DNA from: an uncultured Clostridia bacterium
Lineage (GTDB): Bacteria; Bacillota; Clostridia; Christensenellales; DTU072
Direction: 5' to 3'
Assembly: GCA_946621465.1 (NCBI GenBank)
Contig: CAMOOO010000007.1
Span: 44,649-108,648 of the forward strand
DNA length: 64,000 bases
A model generated the notes under the pieces. It was not told the origin of the DNA and ran no database searches. It saw nothing but the letters and a program-made list of their open reading frames with translations. Numbering within the stretch: the first letter of the stretch is position 1; each line of letters begins with the position of its first letter. Of the stretch, positions 34,413 to 43,193 are shown piece by piece. A program made the translations under genes and the position numbers.

Positions 34413-34643
34413 TTATTTATTGTCCGATATTACTTTAAGATCTTCGACTCTTACTCCGACGTCAATTTCATCCATAAGTAAAAACCCTTCTTCGTTTCGA
34501 TAGTATTCGCCATCAAAAAAGACCAAAACGTAGCCATTGCGTTCTTCCCCTATCATGATCGTTCCTTTCGCCCCTGATTTTATACCTCTTTTAGTATATT
34601 CCGCTCTATCTTTAATAAGTTCTACTCTATCAAGTTCTTTCAT
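34413..34643 (-). CDS. Small DUF4926-like protein, probable immunity partner
   Basis: 76 aa from ATG 34643, with GGGAG 5 nt upstream. The segment LDRVELIKDRAEYTKRGIKSGAKGTIM, then VLVFFDGEYYRNEE, resembles DUF4926 proteins, small beta-barrel proteins often placed beside DUF6883-type toxin domains. It overlaps the upstream toxin-like gene by ATGA. The pair fits a toxin-immunity cassette. No membrane span. Confidence 0.6.
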   Translation of the reverse strand: MKELDRVELIKDRAEYTKRGIKSGAKGTIMIGEERNGYVLVFFDGEYYRNEEGFLLMDEIDVGVRVEDLKVISDNK

Positions 34644-35218
34644 CTTTTTCTCCCATACGGCGTTGCTAAAACCAATTTCCCATCCGGATAGGTCATCCAT
34701 CCGGTAATAATAGTAAATGATTCTCCCGTTTGTTTCTTTAAGTGTACCACGATATTGATTCTTTGTCCATATCCATCTCTTTCTGCCAATTCATATTCTC
34801 CGCATTGATAGGCTAATTGTGCTTGTTTTTCAAAGGTTTCTTTTAGACTATATGAATCAAATATTGTATACCCCCATGATTCAAACATTGCCTTTTTCCC
34901 TTTGTCATTTCCTTCATTGAATATGTAATCCGTAAACTTTTGAATAGCGCATGTTGTTTTGATATCCGGTATCCCGGCGCTTTCATAGTAGCAATGACAA
35001 TGTTCGTGTAATAAATTATCCGGGCTTTTATCCTTGACAAAATAACATCCGTTCATATTCAGACAACTGGCGCAGTGTTTCGGGTTTATGGAACCATTTA
35101 TTACGTTCATTTTCTTCTCTGTGGCTGTGTTTGCCGGCGCAGAACCTCTGTGTATCCATTCCACCCATTGACTTTCTAACGTCTTTTTTGCGACGTTATT
35201 TGCTTACGCTAAATTCAT
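34640..35218 (-). pseudogene. Toxin-like protein (Cys/His-rich head, DUF6883-like tail) with a stop at codon 5
   Basis: From ATG 35218, which has AAGGAGG 8 nt upstream, the frame reads MNLA then TAA (35204-35206), and is then open for about 187 codons to 34640. The open part holds a Cys/His block (KHCASCLNMNGCYF, LLHEHCHCYYE) and a C-terminal domain GQRINIVVHLKK...TGWMTYPDGKLVLATPYG like DUF6883. Only a GTG at 35164, without a ribosome binding site, could restart it. It looks like a toxin inactivated by one early mutation while its partner gene was kept. Confidence 0.6.
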
Positions 35219-35299
35219 AGCATTTACCTCCTTGTGCTTATTAATTTGATAGGAGAAAAAGCAACTCCTTGTTTTTGTAAAAAAGTTTTATAAAAGTGC

Positions 35300-35337
35300 A
35301 GCCTACCTTCGCCAAAATATTTTTGGTCACGTAGGCT
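35300..35337. other. Nested inverted repeat in the leader of the toxin-like gene
   Basis: AGCCTAC (35300-35306) pairs with GTAGGCT (35331-35337), and inside the loop CCAAAATATTTTTGG (35312-35326) is itself palindromic. No T-tract follows. It may be an operator or cruciform. The remaining 35219-35439 shows no gene. Confidence 0.3.
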
Positions 35338-35439
35338 CTATGAGGCATATCCACAAACAAAAAATAAACGCGACAAATTGCCATGCTTAAATCTAATTTT
35401 AAATGCTTTACTGAAAATACCTATGGAACTTCCGATTAT

Positions 35440-35967
35440 CGGACTGTCTTTGTTATTAAATCTTTTTTGTTTTATGAGCGTAAATCTCCCCCAACCCAAT
35501 TATCTGCGAACCAAACTCATTCGGAGGTATATGCTTATTATCGTTCGAATTTCAGGAGGGAGGAAGGTGGGGATTTTTCGCGAAAACGAGCGAGAGCTGT
35601 AGTGGACTACTGCAAGCGATGGTTTCGCGAAAGCTCATAAAACTCTGTCTTTTATCCTTAGATATAACAAAAGACAATCCTTTCGGACTGTCTTTGTTAT
35701 TAAATCTTTTTTGTTTTATGAGCGTAAATTCGCCCTATAAACCTCTTACAGATTAAACCCCATTCGGAGGTATATGCTTATTATCGTTCGAATTTCAGGA
35801 GGGAGGAAGGTGGGGATTTTTCGCGAAAACGAGCGAGAGCTGTAGTGGACTACTGCAAGCGATGGTTTCGCGAAAGCTCATAAAACTCTGTCTTTTATCC
35901 TTAGATATAACAAAAGACAATCCTTTCGGACTGTCTTTTATTATTAAAACTTTTTTGTTTTATGAGC
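35440..35967. repeat. Tandem 243/244-bp repeat (two full units plus a partial) with inverted-repeat boundaries
   Basis: Units begin at 35440, 35684 and 35927. Each full unit contains a core bounded by GTTTTATGAGC and GCTCATAAAAC (35469-35643 and 35713-35886). Inside are paired TTTCGCGAAA palindromes, a GTAGT-GG-ACTAC hairpin and GGAGG-TAT-ATG opening a 23-codon frame (35531-35602; 35774-35845) starting MLIIVRISGGRKVGIF. Between cores lies the hairpin AAAGACAATCC-TTTC-GGACTGTCTTT. The first ~45 bp of each core differ, while the rest is nearly identical. Confidence 0.85.
35912..35939 (-). terminator. pckA terminator, part of the repeat unit
   Basis: AAAAGACAATCC and GGACTGTCTTTT pair around TTTC; read on the minus strand the stem is followed by a T-rich stretch. 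It is 41 nt past the pckA stop. The same hairpin recurs at 35670-35695. Confidence 0.6.
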
Positions 35968-35979
35968 GTAAAGCCACCC

Positions 35980-37587
35980 TTACTCCACCTGAGGGCCTGC
36001 GGCGACCAATGCCTTGCCGGCATCATTAGACGTATACTTAACGAAGTTCTTAATGAATCTCCCGGCGAGGTCCTTAGCCTTCTCATCCCACATTTTGGGA
36101 TCGGCATAGGTATCTCTGGGGTCGAGGATGTTGGTTGCGACGCCTTTGAGTTCGGTGGGGACTTCAAAGTTGAAATACGGAATGGTTTTGGTCGGAGCCG
36201 TTTTGATGTCGCCGTTGAGAATAGCGTCGATGATACCACGGGTATCTTTGATAGAAATTCTCTTTCCGGTGCCGTTCCAACCGGTGTTGACGAGGTATGC
36301 TTTCGCACCGCTCTGTTGCATTCTCTTAACCAATTCCTCTGCGTATTTGGTCGGATGGAGTTCGAGGAACGCCTGACCGAAGCAAGCGGAGAAAGTGGGG
36401 GTCGGCTCGGTAATACCACGTTCGGTACCGGCGAGTTTAGCGGTGAAGCCGGACAGGAAGTAGTATTGGGTCTGCTCGGGGGTCAGAATGGACACGGGCG
36501 GCAGAACGCCAAATGCGTCGGCGGAAAGGAAGATAACGTTATTGGCTGCCGGCGCCGAAGAAACGGGACGGACAATGTTCTGAATGTGGCTGATCGGATA
36601 GGAAACACGGGTGTTTTCGGTGACCGACTTATCTGCAAAGTCGATTTTTCCGTTCTCGTCCAAAGTGACGTTTTCAAGAAGTGCGTTACGCTTGATTGCG
36701 TTATAGATATCGGGCTCAGAGTCTTTGTCGAGGTTGATGACTTTTGCATAGCAACCACCCTCGAAGTTGAATACGCCGTTGTCGTCCCAACCGTGTTCGT
36801 CGTCACCGATGAGGAGACGTTTGGGGTCGGTGGACAGAGTGGTCTTACCGGTACCGGACAGACCGAAGAAGATAGCGGTGTTTTTGCCGTCCATATCGGT
36901 GTTGGCCGAGCAGTGCATGGATGCGATACCTTTCAGCGGCAGATAGTAGTTCATCATAGAGAACATACCTTTCTTCATCTCGCCGCCGTACCAGGTGTTG
37001 ATGATGACCTGCTCGCGACTGGTGATGTTGAATACGACCGCCGTTTCGGAATTGAGACCCAATTCTTTGTAGTTCTCCACTTTTGCTTTGGATGCGTTGT
37101 AGACAACGAAGTCCGGCTCGAAGGAAGCCAGTTCCTCAGCGGTGGGAACGATGAACATATTTTTGATAAAGTGAGCCTGCCAAGCGACTTCGACGATGAA
37201 ACGAACAGCCATACGGGTGTCTTTGTTGGCACCGCAGAAAGCGTCGACGACGAAAAGGCGTTTGTTGCACAGTTCCTTTACAGCGATCTCTTTAACCGCT
37301 TTCCAGGTCTCTTCGGACGCGGGATGGTTATCATTTTTGTATCCCTCGCTCGTCCACCAAACGGTGTCTTTGGAATTTTCGTCCATAACAATGAATTTGT
37401 CTTTGGGCGAACGTCCGGTGTAGATACCGGTCATAACGTTGACGGCACCCAGTTCGCTGACTTTGCCGACTTCGTATCCGGTGAGTTCCGGTTTGGTTTC
37501 TTCTACGAAGAGATCTTCATAAGAAGGATTGTAAACGATTTCCGTTGTTCCGGTAATACCGTACTTTGTTAAATCGATTTTTGCCAT
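35980..37587 (-). CDS. pckA: Phosphoenolpyruvate carboxykinase (ATP)
   Basis: 535 aa, normal length. Key parts: [25 protein letters not shown] (P-loop, kinase 1a), [23 protein letters not shown] (kinase 2 and metal site) and [17 protein letters not shown]. It interconverts oxaloacetate + ATP and PEP + CO2 + ADP. In succinate-forming anaerobes it runs toward oxaloacetate and gains ATP. It has its own promoter but directly follows the fumarate-reduction operon. Confidence 0.97.
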   Translation of the reverse strand: MAKIDLTKYGITGTTEIVYNPSYEDLFVEETKPELTGYEVGKVSELGAVNVMTGIYTGRSPKDKFIVMDENSKDTVWWTSEGYKNDNHPASEETWKAVKEIAVKELCNKRLFVVDAFCGANKDTRMAVRFIVEVAWQAHFIKNMFIVPTAEELASFEPDFVVYNASKAKVENYKELGLNSETAVVFNITSREQVIINTWYGGEMKKGMFSMMNYYLPLKGIASMHCSANTDMDGKNTAIFFGLSGTGKTTLSTDPKRLLIGDDEHGWDDNGVFNFEGGCYAKVINLDKDSEPDIYNAIKRNALLENVTLDENGKIDFADKSVTENTRVSYPISHIQNIVRPVSSAPAANNVIFLSADAFGVLPPVSILTPEQTQYYFLSGFTAKLAGTERGITEPTPTFSACFGQAFLELHPTKYAEELVKRMQQSGAKAYLVNTGWNGTGKRISIKDTRGIIDAILNGDIKTAPTKTIPYFNFEVPTELKGVATNILDPRDTYADPKMWDEKAKDLAGRFIKNFVKYTSNDAGKALVAAGPQVE

Positions 37588-37619
37588 AATATATACCTCA
37601 CTTTTTATTATTTTTTCTT

Positions 37620-37648
37620 ATTATATCATTTACCGTTCGGGAATGGAA
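37620..37648 (-). promoter_or_regulatory. pckA promoter
   Basis: Minus strand: TATAAT (37620-37625) preceded by TGA (extended -10), with a weak -35 TTCCAT (37643-37648) 17 nt upstream. Allows pckA to be expressed apart from the 11-gene operon. Confidence 0.5.
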
Positions 37649-37666
37649 CAGTTTTTCGTTATTTTT

Positions 37667-39028
37667 TTACAGCAAAGTCACAATGAACTGGGATGCTAAG
37701 ACGATGAGTACCAAGGAGACGGGATAGGTGGACGCATAAGCCGAAGCTACGTCGTCGGTGCCTGCCGTAGAAATCAAAGTACCCAGCGCCGGGGTGGACG
37801 TCATACCGCCGGTAATGGAACCGAGGTTGTTAAGAAGGCTGATCTTAAGAACGTATTTGGCAAAGAAGAAGCCGACGATCATCGGTAAGAGGGTCATGAC
37901 GATTCCGCCTAAGAATCCGTACAGGATAATAAGTCCGCCGTACTCGGCGATCTTGGTGACGAGCTGCGCGCCGCCTGCCGTACCGGCGCCGATAAGGAAG
38001 AGCATCAATCCGAACTCGCGGAATACTTTTGCCGTTTTCTCCGGTATTTCCAAAGAGAGCTTCCCGAGGTGGCCGAAGTGTCCGAAAATAAGGCACATAA
38101 TAAGTACGCCGCCTGTCGTTCCCAAAGAGAAGCAGGTCCCGTTGTAGCCGTTCCCGGTCAAAGGAATCTTGATCGAGCCGAGGATAAGTCCGCAGATTAC
38201 GGCAAGTCCAAAGGGCATTAAGCCGAACGGATCGCAGGTAAAGAGTCCTTCTTTCTTTTCTTTGGTTTCACCTGCGTCAACCTTTAACAGTTCTCTTTCT
38301 TTCTCCATGTCCGCCTTTAAAAACTTAGGCATGAGCTGAACGAAGAGAACGACGCCGACAACGCCAAACGGATAAGCTATGGCGTGGCCGAGGGTGACCA
38401 TGGATTTTGCCCCCTCCGTCTCGACTGCTTCCAGCGCGGCGGAATAACCGGGCGTAGTCGTGAGCGCGCCGGAAAGAACGCCTACGGAAAACTCTTTTCC
38501 GCTATACCCTTCGCCGAGAATCAGCGCAAATACGACCGCAACAAGCGCGCCGATAAAGATAATTATGGCGCCGAGAAGAACATAAGAGGTCGCGTTCTTT
38601 TTGAGGTTCTTAAAGAAATTGGGTCCGGCGATAAAACCGACGGAGGCAACGAACAGTACCAGTCCGACGTTTTGGACGATGCTGCCGTAATATTTATAGA
38701 GAGCGGACGTGGAGTCCTTAATGTAAAAGTTACCGATGACGGGGAGTCCTTCCAATCCCTTTATGGTGGAGATGCACCCAAAGGCGATTGCGACTAAGAA
38801 AACCCCTGCCGTACCGAGAGAAACCCCTTTTACCTTAATCCTGCCGAGCAAATAGCCCAGAGCAGCCGTCAAGAAAATACCGAATAGCAAACATACGACG
38901 ACGGAGAAGTTAAAAACGCCGCCGATGCCTTTCGTCCGTACAGCACTGACCGCGCACCATGCAATGATACCTGCGAGAATAACCAGCGCAACGGAAACAC
39001 CTATCCACTTTTTTGTTTTTGCGTTCAT
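37667..39028 (-). CDS. AspT/YidE-type membrane exchanger lacking TrkA-C domains
   Basis: 453 aa, about 10-12 spans in two halves. Each half has the family's motif region (TTTPGYSAALEAV in the first, TSTPALGTLIST in the second). In place of the two TrkA-C domains usual between the halves there is only a short charged linker (ADMEKERELLKVDAGETKEK). AspT-type carriers exchange dicarboxylates such as aspartate. As the last gene of the fumarate-reduction operon this one probably exports succinate, perhaps in exchange for fumarate, malate or aspartate. Confidence 0.75.
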   Translation of the reverse strand: MNAKTKKWIGVSVALVILAGIIAWCAVSAVRTKGIGGVFNFSVVVCLLFGIFLTAALGYLLGRIKVKGVSLGTAGVFLVAIAFGCISTIKGLEGLPVIGNFYIKDSTSALYKYYGSIVQNVGLVLFVASVGFIAGPNFFKNLKKNATSYVLLGAIIIFIGALVAVVFALILGEGYSGKEFSVGVLSGALTTTPGYSAALEAVETEGAKSMVTLGHAIAYPFGVVGVVLFVQLMPKFLKADMEKERELLKVDAGETKEKKEGLFTCDPFGLMPFGLAVICGLILGSIKIPLTGNGYNGTCFSLGTTGGVLIMCLIFGHFGHLGKLSLEIPEKTAKVFREFGLMLFLIGAGTAGGAQLVTKIAEYGGLIILYGFLGGIVMTLLPMIVGFFFAKYVLKISLLNNLGSITGGMTSTPALGTLISTAGTDDVASAYASTYPVSLVLIVLASQFIVTLL

Positions 39029-39043
39029 CTTTCGCCCCCGTTA

Positions 39044-40648
39044 TTACATATCCTTTCTGGTATAATCGGGGAGGATCTGCGGAGAGAGTCTGGTCGGTTT
39101 GAGACCGGCTTCTTCCAGTTCTTTCTCGAAAGCGTTCACGTGCGATAGGGTCAGTTTACCGACAGTGACCTCTTTTGCTCTCTGCGCGGCAAAGTGTCCT
39201 GCGTTGCGACCGAAGACGATGATGTCGAGTAAGGAATTGCCCATCAGTCTGTTGCGTCCGTGGATACCTCCGACTGCTTCGCCGGCGACAAAAAGGTTCT
39301 TAATGCCCGCTTCGCCGTTTTCGGAAATGTCGATACCGCCGTTCTGATAGTGCAGGGTGGGATAGACCAAAATGGGTTCTTTGCGGATATCAATACCGTA
39401 TTTACTGAACATACGGTACATTGCCGGGATGCGTTTTTCAATGGTGCCTTCGCCGCCGATGAGTTCGATCATCGGGGTGTCCAGCCATACGCCTTCGCCA
39501 TCCGTCGTTTTAATGCTGTTGTTGCGCTTTTTGCATTCTCTTATGATAGAAGAAGCGGTGACGTCTCTGGTTTCCAAAGAGTAGACGAACGCCTGACCTT
39601 CTTTATTAACGAGCTGCGCTCCGAGGGAGCGGACTTTTTCGGTGACGAGCGCGCCGAAGATTTGCGTCGGTTCGGCAACGCCGGTGGGGTGATACTGAAG
39701 GGTATCGACGTAAAGTAACTTAGCTCCGGCACGGTAAGCGAGGACCAATCCGTCCGCCGTTGCGCCGTAGTGGTTGCTGGTGGGGAAGCCCTGATAGTGG
39801 AGACGTCCCGCGCCGCCCGTTGCGATGATGACGGTCTTTGCTTTAGCAACGAAGATCTCTTTGGTCTCCATGTTGAGTAAAACCGCTCCGGCAGCATTGC
39901 CTTTGTCGTCTTTAATAATTTCGATCGCCGCAGTAAAGTCAACGATGGGAATCTCTCTGTTGAGTACTTCGTCACGAAGGGTACGCATGATCTCCGCGCC
40001 CGAGTAGTCTTTGCAGGCGTGCATTCTCTTTCTGGAAGTACCGCCGCCGTGGGTGGTAATCATGTTGCCATTTTCGTCTTTATCGAACATAACGCCCAGA
40101 TCGGATAACCATTTAATGGCGTCCGGTGCCTCGTAGACCAATTTTTTGAGCAGTTCCGGCTTGGCGGCAAAGTGACCGCCGCCGAAGGCGTCGAGATAGT
40201 GGATCGCCGGACTGTCGTTTTCTTTATCCGCAGCCTGGATACCGCCCTCCGCCATCATGGTGTTGGCGTCGCCGATTCTCAACTTCGTTACCATCAACAC
40301 GTTAGCGCCGTTCTTGTGCGCGGTAATCGCCGCGCTTGCGCCTGCGCCGCCACCGCCGATAACCAGTACGTCAACGTCGTAGGCGGGGTGTTCGAGGTCG
40401 ATCTTCATGTCGAGGACTCGGGATTTGCCTTGCAACAGATCGGCCAGTTCATGAAGCACTTTGTCCCCTTTGTTGGGACCGACCTTTAACTGTTCGTAGG
40501 CACTCTCTATATAGTCGGGATGGTTTTCTTTTAAAACCTGTTCTTTTTCTTCGGCAGACATACGGGGGAAGAGGTTCTCAAATCTCTCCTGTCTGGTTGC
40601 CTCCACCTTTTTCATGGAGACGAGCTGTTCTTCGGTATAATTATACAT
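39044..40648 (-). CDS. Fumarate reductase/succinate dehydrogenase-type flavoprotein (TfrA/FrdA-like)
   Basis: 534 aa. After an ~85-residue N-terminal extension comes VLVIGGGGAGASAAITA (FAD), MMAEGGIQAA, THGGGTSRKRMHACKD, QYHPTGVAEPTQ, HYQNGGIDIS and RNRLMGNSLLDIIVFGRNAG. These are the FAD and dicarboxylate-site blocks of the FrdA family. No membrane anchor subunit is encoded nearby, so the enzyme should be soluble, as in methanogen thiol:fumarate reductase. It lies 11 nt after the Fe-S subunit gene. Confidence 0.88.
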   Translation of the reverse strand: MYNYTEEQLVSMKKVEATRQERFENLFPRMSAEEKEQVLKENHPDYIESAYEQLKVGPNKGDKVLHELADLLQGKSRVLDMKIDLEHPAYDVDVLVIGGGGAGASAAITAHKNGANVLMVTKLRIGDANTMMAEGGIQAADKENDSPAIHYLDAFGGGHFAAKPELLKKLVYEAPDAIKWLSDLGVMFDKDENGNMITTHGGGTSRKRMHACKDYSGAEIMRTLRDEVLNREIPIVDFTAAIEIIKDDKGNAAGAVLLNMETKEIFVAKAKTVIIATGGAGRLHYQGFPTSNHYGATADGLVLAYRAGAKLLYVDTLQYHPTGVAEPTQIFGALVTEKVRSLGAQLVNKEGQAFVYSLETRDVTASSIIRECKKRNNSIKTTDGEGVWLDTPMIELIGGEGTIEKRIPAMYRMFSKYGIDIRKEPILVYPTLHYQNGGIDISENGEAGIKNLFVAGEAVGGIHGRNRLMGNSLLDIIVFGRNAGHFAAQRAKEVTVGKLTLSHVNAFEKELEEAGLKPTRLSPQILPDYTRKDM

Positions 40649-40659
40649 AGTTTGCTCTC

Positions 40660-41334
40660 CTATTTTTCAATCTGTCTGTGGTTGTAGAGTTCTTTCATCT
40701 CGGAAATGGGTTTGCCCATGATGTCTTCCATCATCTTTTCCAAGTCGCCGTTTTTAATCTCAGCCACCCTCTTTTCCAGGTGTTCGCAAGTGGGCGCGAT
40801 ATACTTTCCGTAAAGACGGCGTGCCAGTTCCGCTACCTGCGGATGAGATATCCCTGCCGGGCAGCGCGCCGAGCAAACGCCGCACATAACGCAGTCGAAG
40901 CTCTCTTCAGCGCACTTTTCGTACTCACCTCTCTGCGCGTAGGCAATGTACTGCATGACGTTCAGACCTTGCGTGCAGGCTTTGGTGCAGGCATTACAAC
41001 CGATACAGGAATAAATTTCCGGATAAAGTTGCATCATGATCTGTTCGGTGGGCTTGATCTTATTGATATCGTACACCTGTTTGACCAAGGGGAAGAAGGG
41101 CAACGTAGCTACGAACATACCCTCTTCTACCTGTTGTTGGCAGGCAAGACAGGTTTTCAGTTCCTGCTGACCCTTAATTCTGTAAATGGTGGCGCAAGCG
41201 CCGCAGAAACCGTTTCTGCAACCGCACCCTCTGACCAACTGATACCCGGCATACTCCATCGCCTTCATAATGGTGAGGCTTTCCGGGACCTCGTATCTCT
41301 TTCCGAAGAAATAAACGTTTACTTTCTTTTCCAT
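40660..41334 (-). CDS. Short FrdB/TfrB-like iron-sulfur subunit without CCG domains
   Basis: 224 aa. N-terminal 2Fe-2S ferredoxin with CGCRNGFCGAC and a later CLAC. Two 4Fe-4S sites follow: CIGCNACTKACTQG and CVMCGVCSARCPAG. Methanogen TfrB continues with HdrD/HdrB-like CCG domains; these are absent here, and a separate HdrB is encoded in the same operon. It links the flavoprotein to the Hdr module in my reading. Confidence 0.8.
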   Translation of the reverse strand: MEKKVNVYFFGKRYEVPESLTIMKAMEYAGYQLVRGCGCRNGFCGACATIYRIKGQQELKTCLACQQQVEEGMFVATLPFFPLVKQVYDINKIKPTEQIMMQLYPEIYSCIGCNACTKACTQGLNVMQYIAYAQRGEYEKCAEESFDCVMCGVCSARCPAGISHPQVAELARRLYGKYIAPTCEHLEKRVAEIKNGDLEKMMEDIMGKPISEMKELYNHRQIEK

Positions 41335-41349
41335 AACTCTACTCCTATA

Positions 41350-42177
41350 TTAATACTCATCGGGTAATTCATCCAGTTCATCCATTCTGAACACCGGTCC
41401 GTCTTTGCAGACGAATTTGTTTCCTACGTTGCATCTGCCGCATTTGCCGATGCCACATTTCATTCTAAGTTCCAACGTGGTATACACGCGCTCCTTTGAA
41501 AAGCCCAGTTCAAGCAGGCCTGCCAAAGTAAATTTAATCATGATGGGCGGTCCGCAGAGGACGGCTGTCATGTTGGGGTCCAATCCCAGTTCCTTTACGT
41601 ATGCCGGTACGAAGCCGACGTGTCCGTCCCATCCTTCTTGCGGACGGTCGATGGTGAGGTAGACCTCGAAGTTCGGCTCCTTTACCCACTGCGTCTTGAT
41701 CTCCTCGATGTCCACAAGGTCGTCCATGCTCCTTGCTCCGTACACCACGACCACCTTTCCGTAGTTACTGCGATTGTCGCGGACGTAGTTGATAACGGAA
41801 CGAAGGGGGGCGAGTCCGATACCGCCGGCGATAAATAGCAGGTCTTTGCCGCGGAAGTCCCCTTCCACCGGGAAGTTTCTGCCGTACGGTCCGCGGACGG
41901 TGATCATCTGTCCTACTTCGATCGAGTGAATGACCTCGGTAACGCACCCACACTTTTTAATGGAGAACTCCATGTATTCCTTGTTGGTGGGTGAGGATGT
42001 AATGGAAAACATACATTCTCCCTCGCCGGGAATGGAAACCATGGCGCACTGTCCGGGCAGATGCTCGAAAAGTTTTTTGCCGTCGGTACCCACCACGCGG
42101 AAAGTCTTTACGTCCGGGGTGTCTTTACGAATATCGGTGACAACACCGATCTTGGGAATAAGATTCTCGTTAATCAT
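41350..42177 (-). CDS. FloxA-like FAD/NAD(H) oxidoreductase with 2Fe-2S site
   Basis: 275 aa. FAD barrel with MFSITSSPTNKEYMEF, NAD-binding GGIGLAPLRSVINYV and VLCGPPIMIKFT, and a C-terminal 2Fe-2S motif MKCGIGKCGRC...FVCKDGP. It belongs to the AsrB/hydrogenase-gamma/FloxA group that takes electrons from NADH. It is the likely entry point of the Hdr/Flox complex. Overlaps floxB by 8 nt. Confidence 0.85.
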   Translation of the reverse strand: MINENLIPKIGVVTDIRKDTPDVKTFRVVGTDGKKLFEHLPGQCAMVSIPGEGECMFSITSSPTNKEYMEFSIKKCGCVTEVIHSIEVGQMITVRGPYGRNFPVEGDFRGKDLLFIAGGIGLAPLRSVINYVRDNRSNYGKVVVVYGARSMDDLVDIEEIKTQWVKEPNFEVYLTIDRPQEGWDGHVGFVPAYVKELGLDPNMTAVLCGPPIMIKFTLAGLLELGFSKERVYTTLELRMKCGIGKCGRCNVGNKFVCKDGPVFRMDELDELPDEY

Positions 42178-43192
42178 TTTTCCCTCCTAATTTTTTAATA
42201 ACTTTTACAATATTGAGGTGTTGCGGACATTTGTTGACGCATCTGCCGCATCCTACGCAGGAATAGGTCCCACCGTATTGGGAGGGATAGTAAATAAGTT
42301 TGTGCATGAACCGCTGACGGAACCGCTGCAATTGGGTGGTACGGGGATTTGCCGCCGCCATCTGGGTAAAGTCGGAATACATACAAGAATCCCAACAACG
42401 ATACCTGATTACGCCCTGACGGGTCTTAAATTCTCTGATATCGAAGCACTGACAGGTGGGGCAGACAAAGGTACACGTTCCGCACCCGAGGCAGGCCTCG
42501 GAAAGTTCTTTCCATTCCTCCGCCGCAAAAAGTTCTTTTAAATTCTCCTCGGTAAAACGGGACAGGTCGAGATTGGAAAAGGGGAGCTTTTTTATAATCT
42601 CTCTCGTCTTGTCCTGCGCCGCCTTGACCTCTTTCTCGTCGGCTTTTTCACTATTATTATATAAGGATAAGAGAGCCTCGCCTTTTTCGGTGTTGGCGCG
42701 GAGCATAAGTCCGTTTTCTGTCAAAAAGCAGGTGACGTCTCCTTGCGGATCGGCGGCGTCTATCCCGAACACTTTACAAAAGCAACTTTCTTCCGGTCTG
42801 CCGCAGGCCAGCGTGCAGATGATCGCCGCATCCCGTCTCGCCTTATAAAAGGTGTCCACCGGTTCCTGCAAAAAGACGTTGTCCAAAACGGAAAACGCTT
42901 TGTAGTCGCAAGCACGCACGCCGAAGATGACGAACGGTTCTTTGTCCTCACGCACGTCGATGATGTCGATGTTCTTACCTTCTTTACGGAATTTCATCAT
43001 GGTTTCCGACTGAGGGAAGAAGAAATCCTTTGCCGACTTGACCGTCTTTAAGGTGGTCAGATCGACTTCCGCTCCCTCGGCGTACATTCCGTAATTGGTC
43101 TCTCCTGCCTTTTTCACCGGCAGATAGAGGGGCATTTTTTCGGCGACGGCAGCGAAGAAAGCATTGATATCGTTTTTATTGATCTTAATCAT
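42170..43192 (-). CDS. FloxB-like 4Fe-4S protein (AsrA/hydrogenase-beta type)
   Basis: 340 aa. The N-terminal ~200 residues form the AsrA/HydB-like domain (VIFGVRACDYKAFSVLDNVF, CTLACGRPEESCFCKVFG). Two C-terminal cluster motifs follow: CLGCGTCTFVCPTCQC and CVGCGRCVNKCPQHLN. Passes electrons from FloxA toward FloxC/D. One nt separates it from the next gene. Confidence 0.82.
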   Translation of the reverse strand: MIKINKNDINAFFAAVAEKMPLYLPVKKAGETNYGMYAEGAEVDLTTLKTVKSAKDFFFPQSETMMKFRKEGKNIDIIDVREDKEPFVIFGVRACDYKAFSVLDNVFLQEPVDTFYKARRDAAIICTLACGRPEESCFCKVFGIDAADPQGDVTCFLTENGLMLRANTEKGEALLSLYNNSEKADEKEVKAAQDKTREIIKKLPFSNLDLSRFTEENLKELFAAEEWKELSEACLGCGTCTFVCPTCQCFDIREFKTRQGVIRYRCWDSCMYSDFTQMAAANPRTTQLQRFRQRFMHKLIYYPSQYGGTYSCVGCGRCVNKCPQHLNIVKVIKKLGGKND

Positions 43193-43193
43193 A

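Noticed and set aside
35440-35967. CRISPR or rRNA-type repeat
   Set aside because: Units are 243 bp and nearly identical over most of their length; no short repeat/unique spacer alternation.
35962-37572. A 536-codon + strand frame opposite pckA
   Set aside because: It is an exact antisense shadow of pckA in a high-GC third-position context, with no ribosome binding site and low-complexity Val/Gly/Phe composition.
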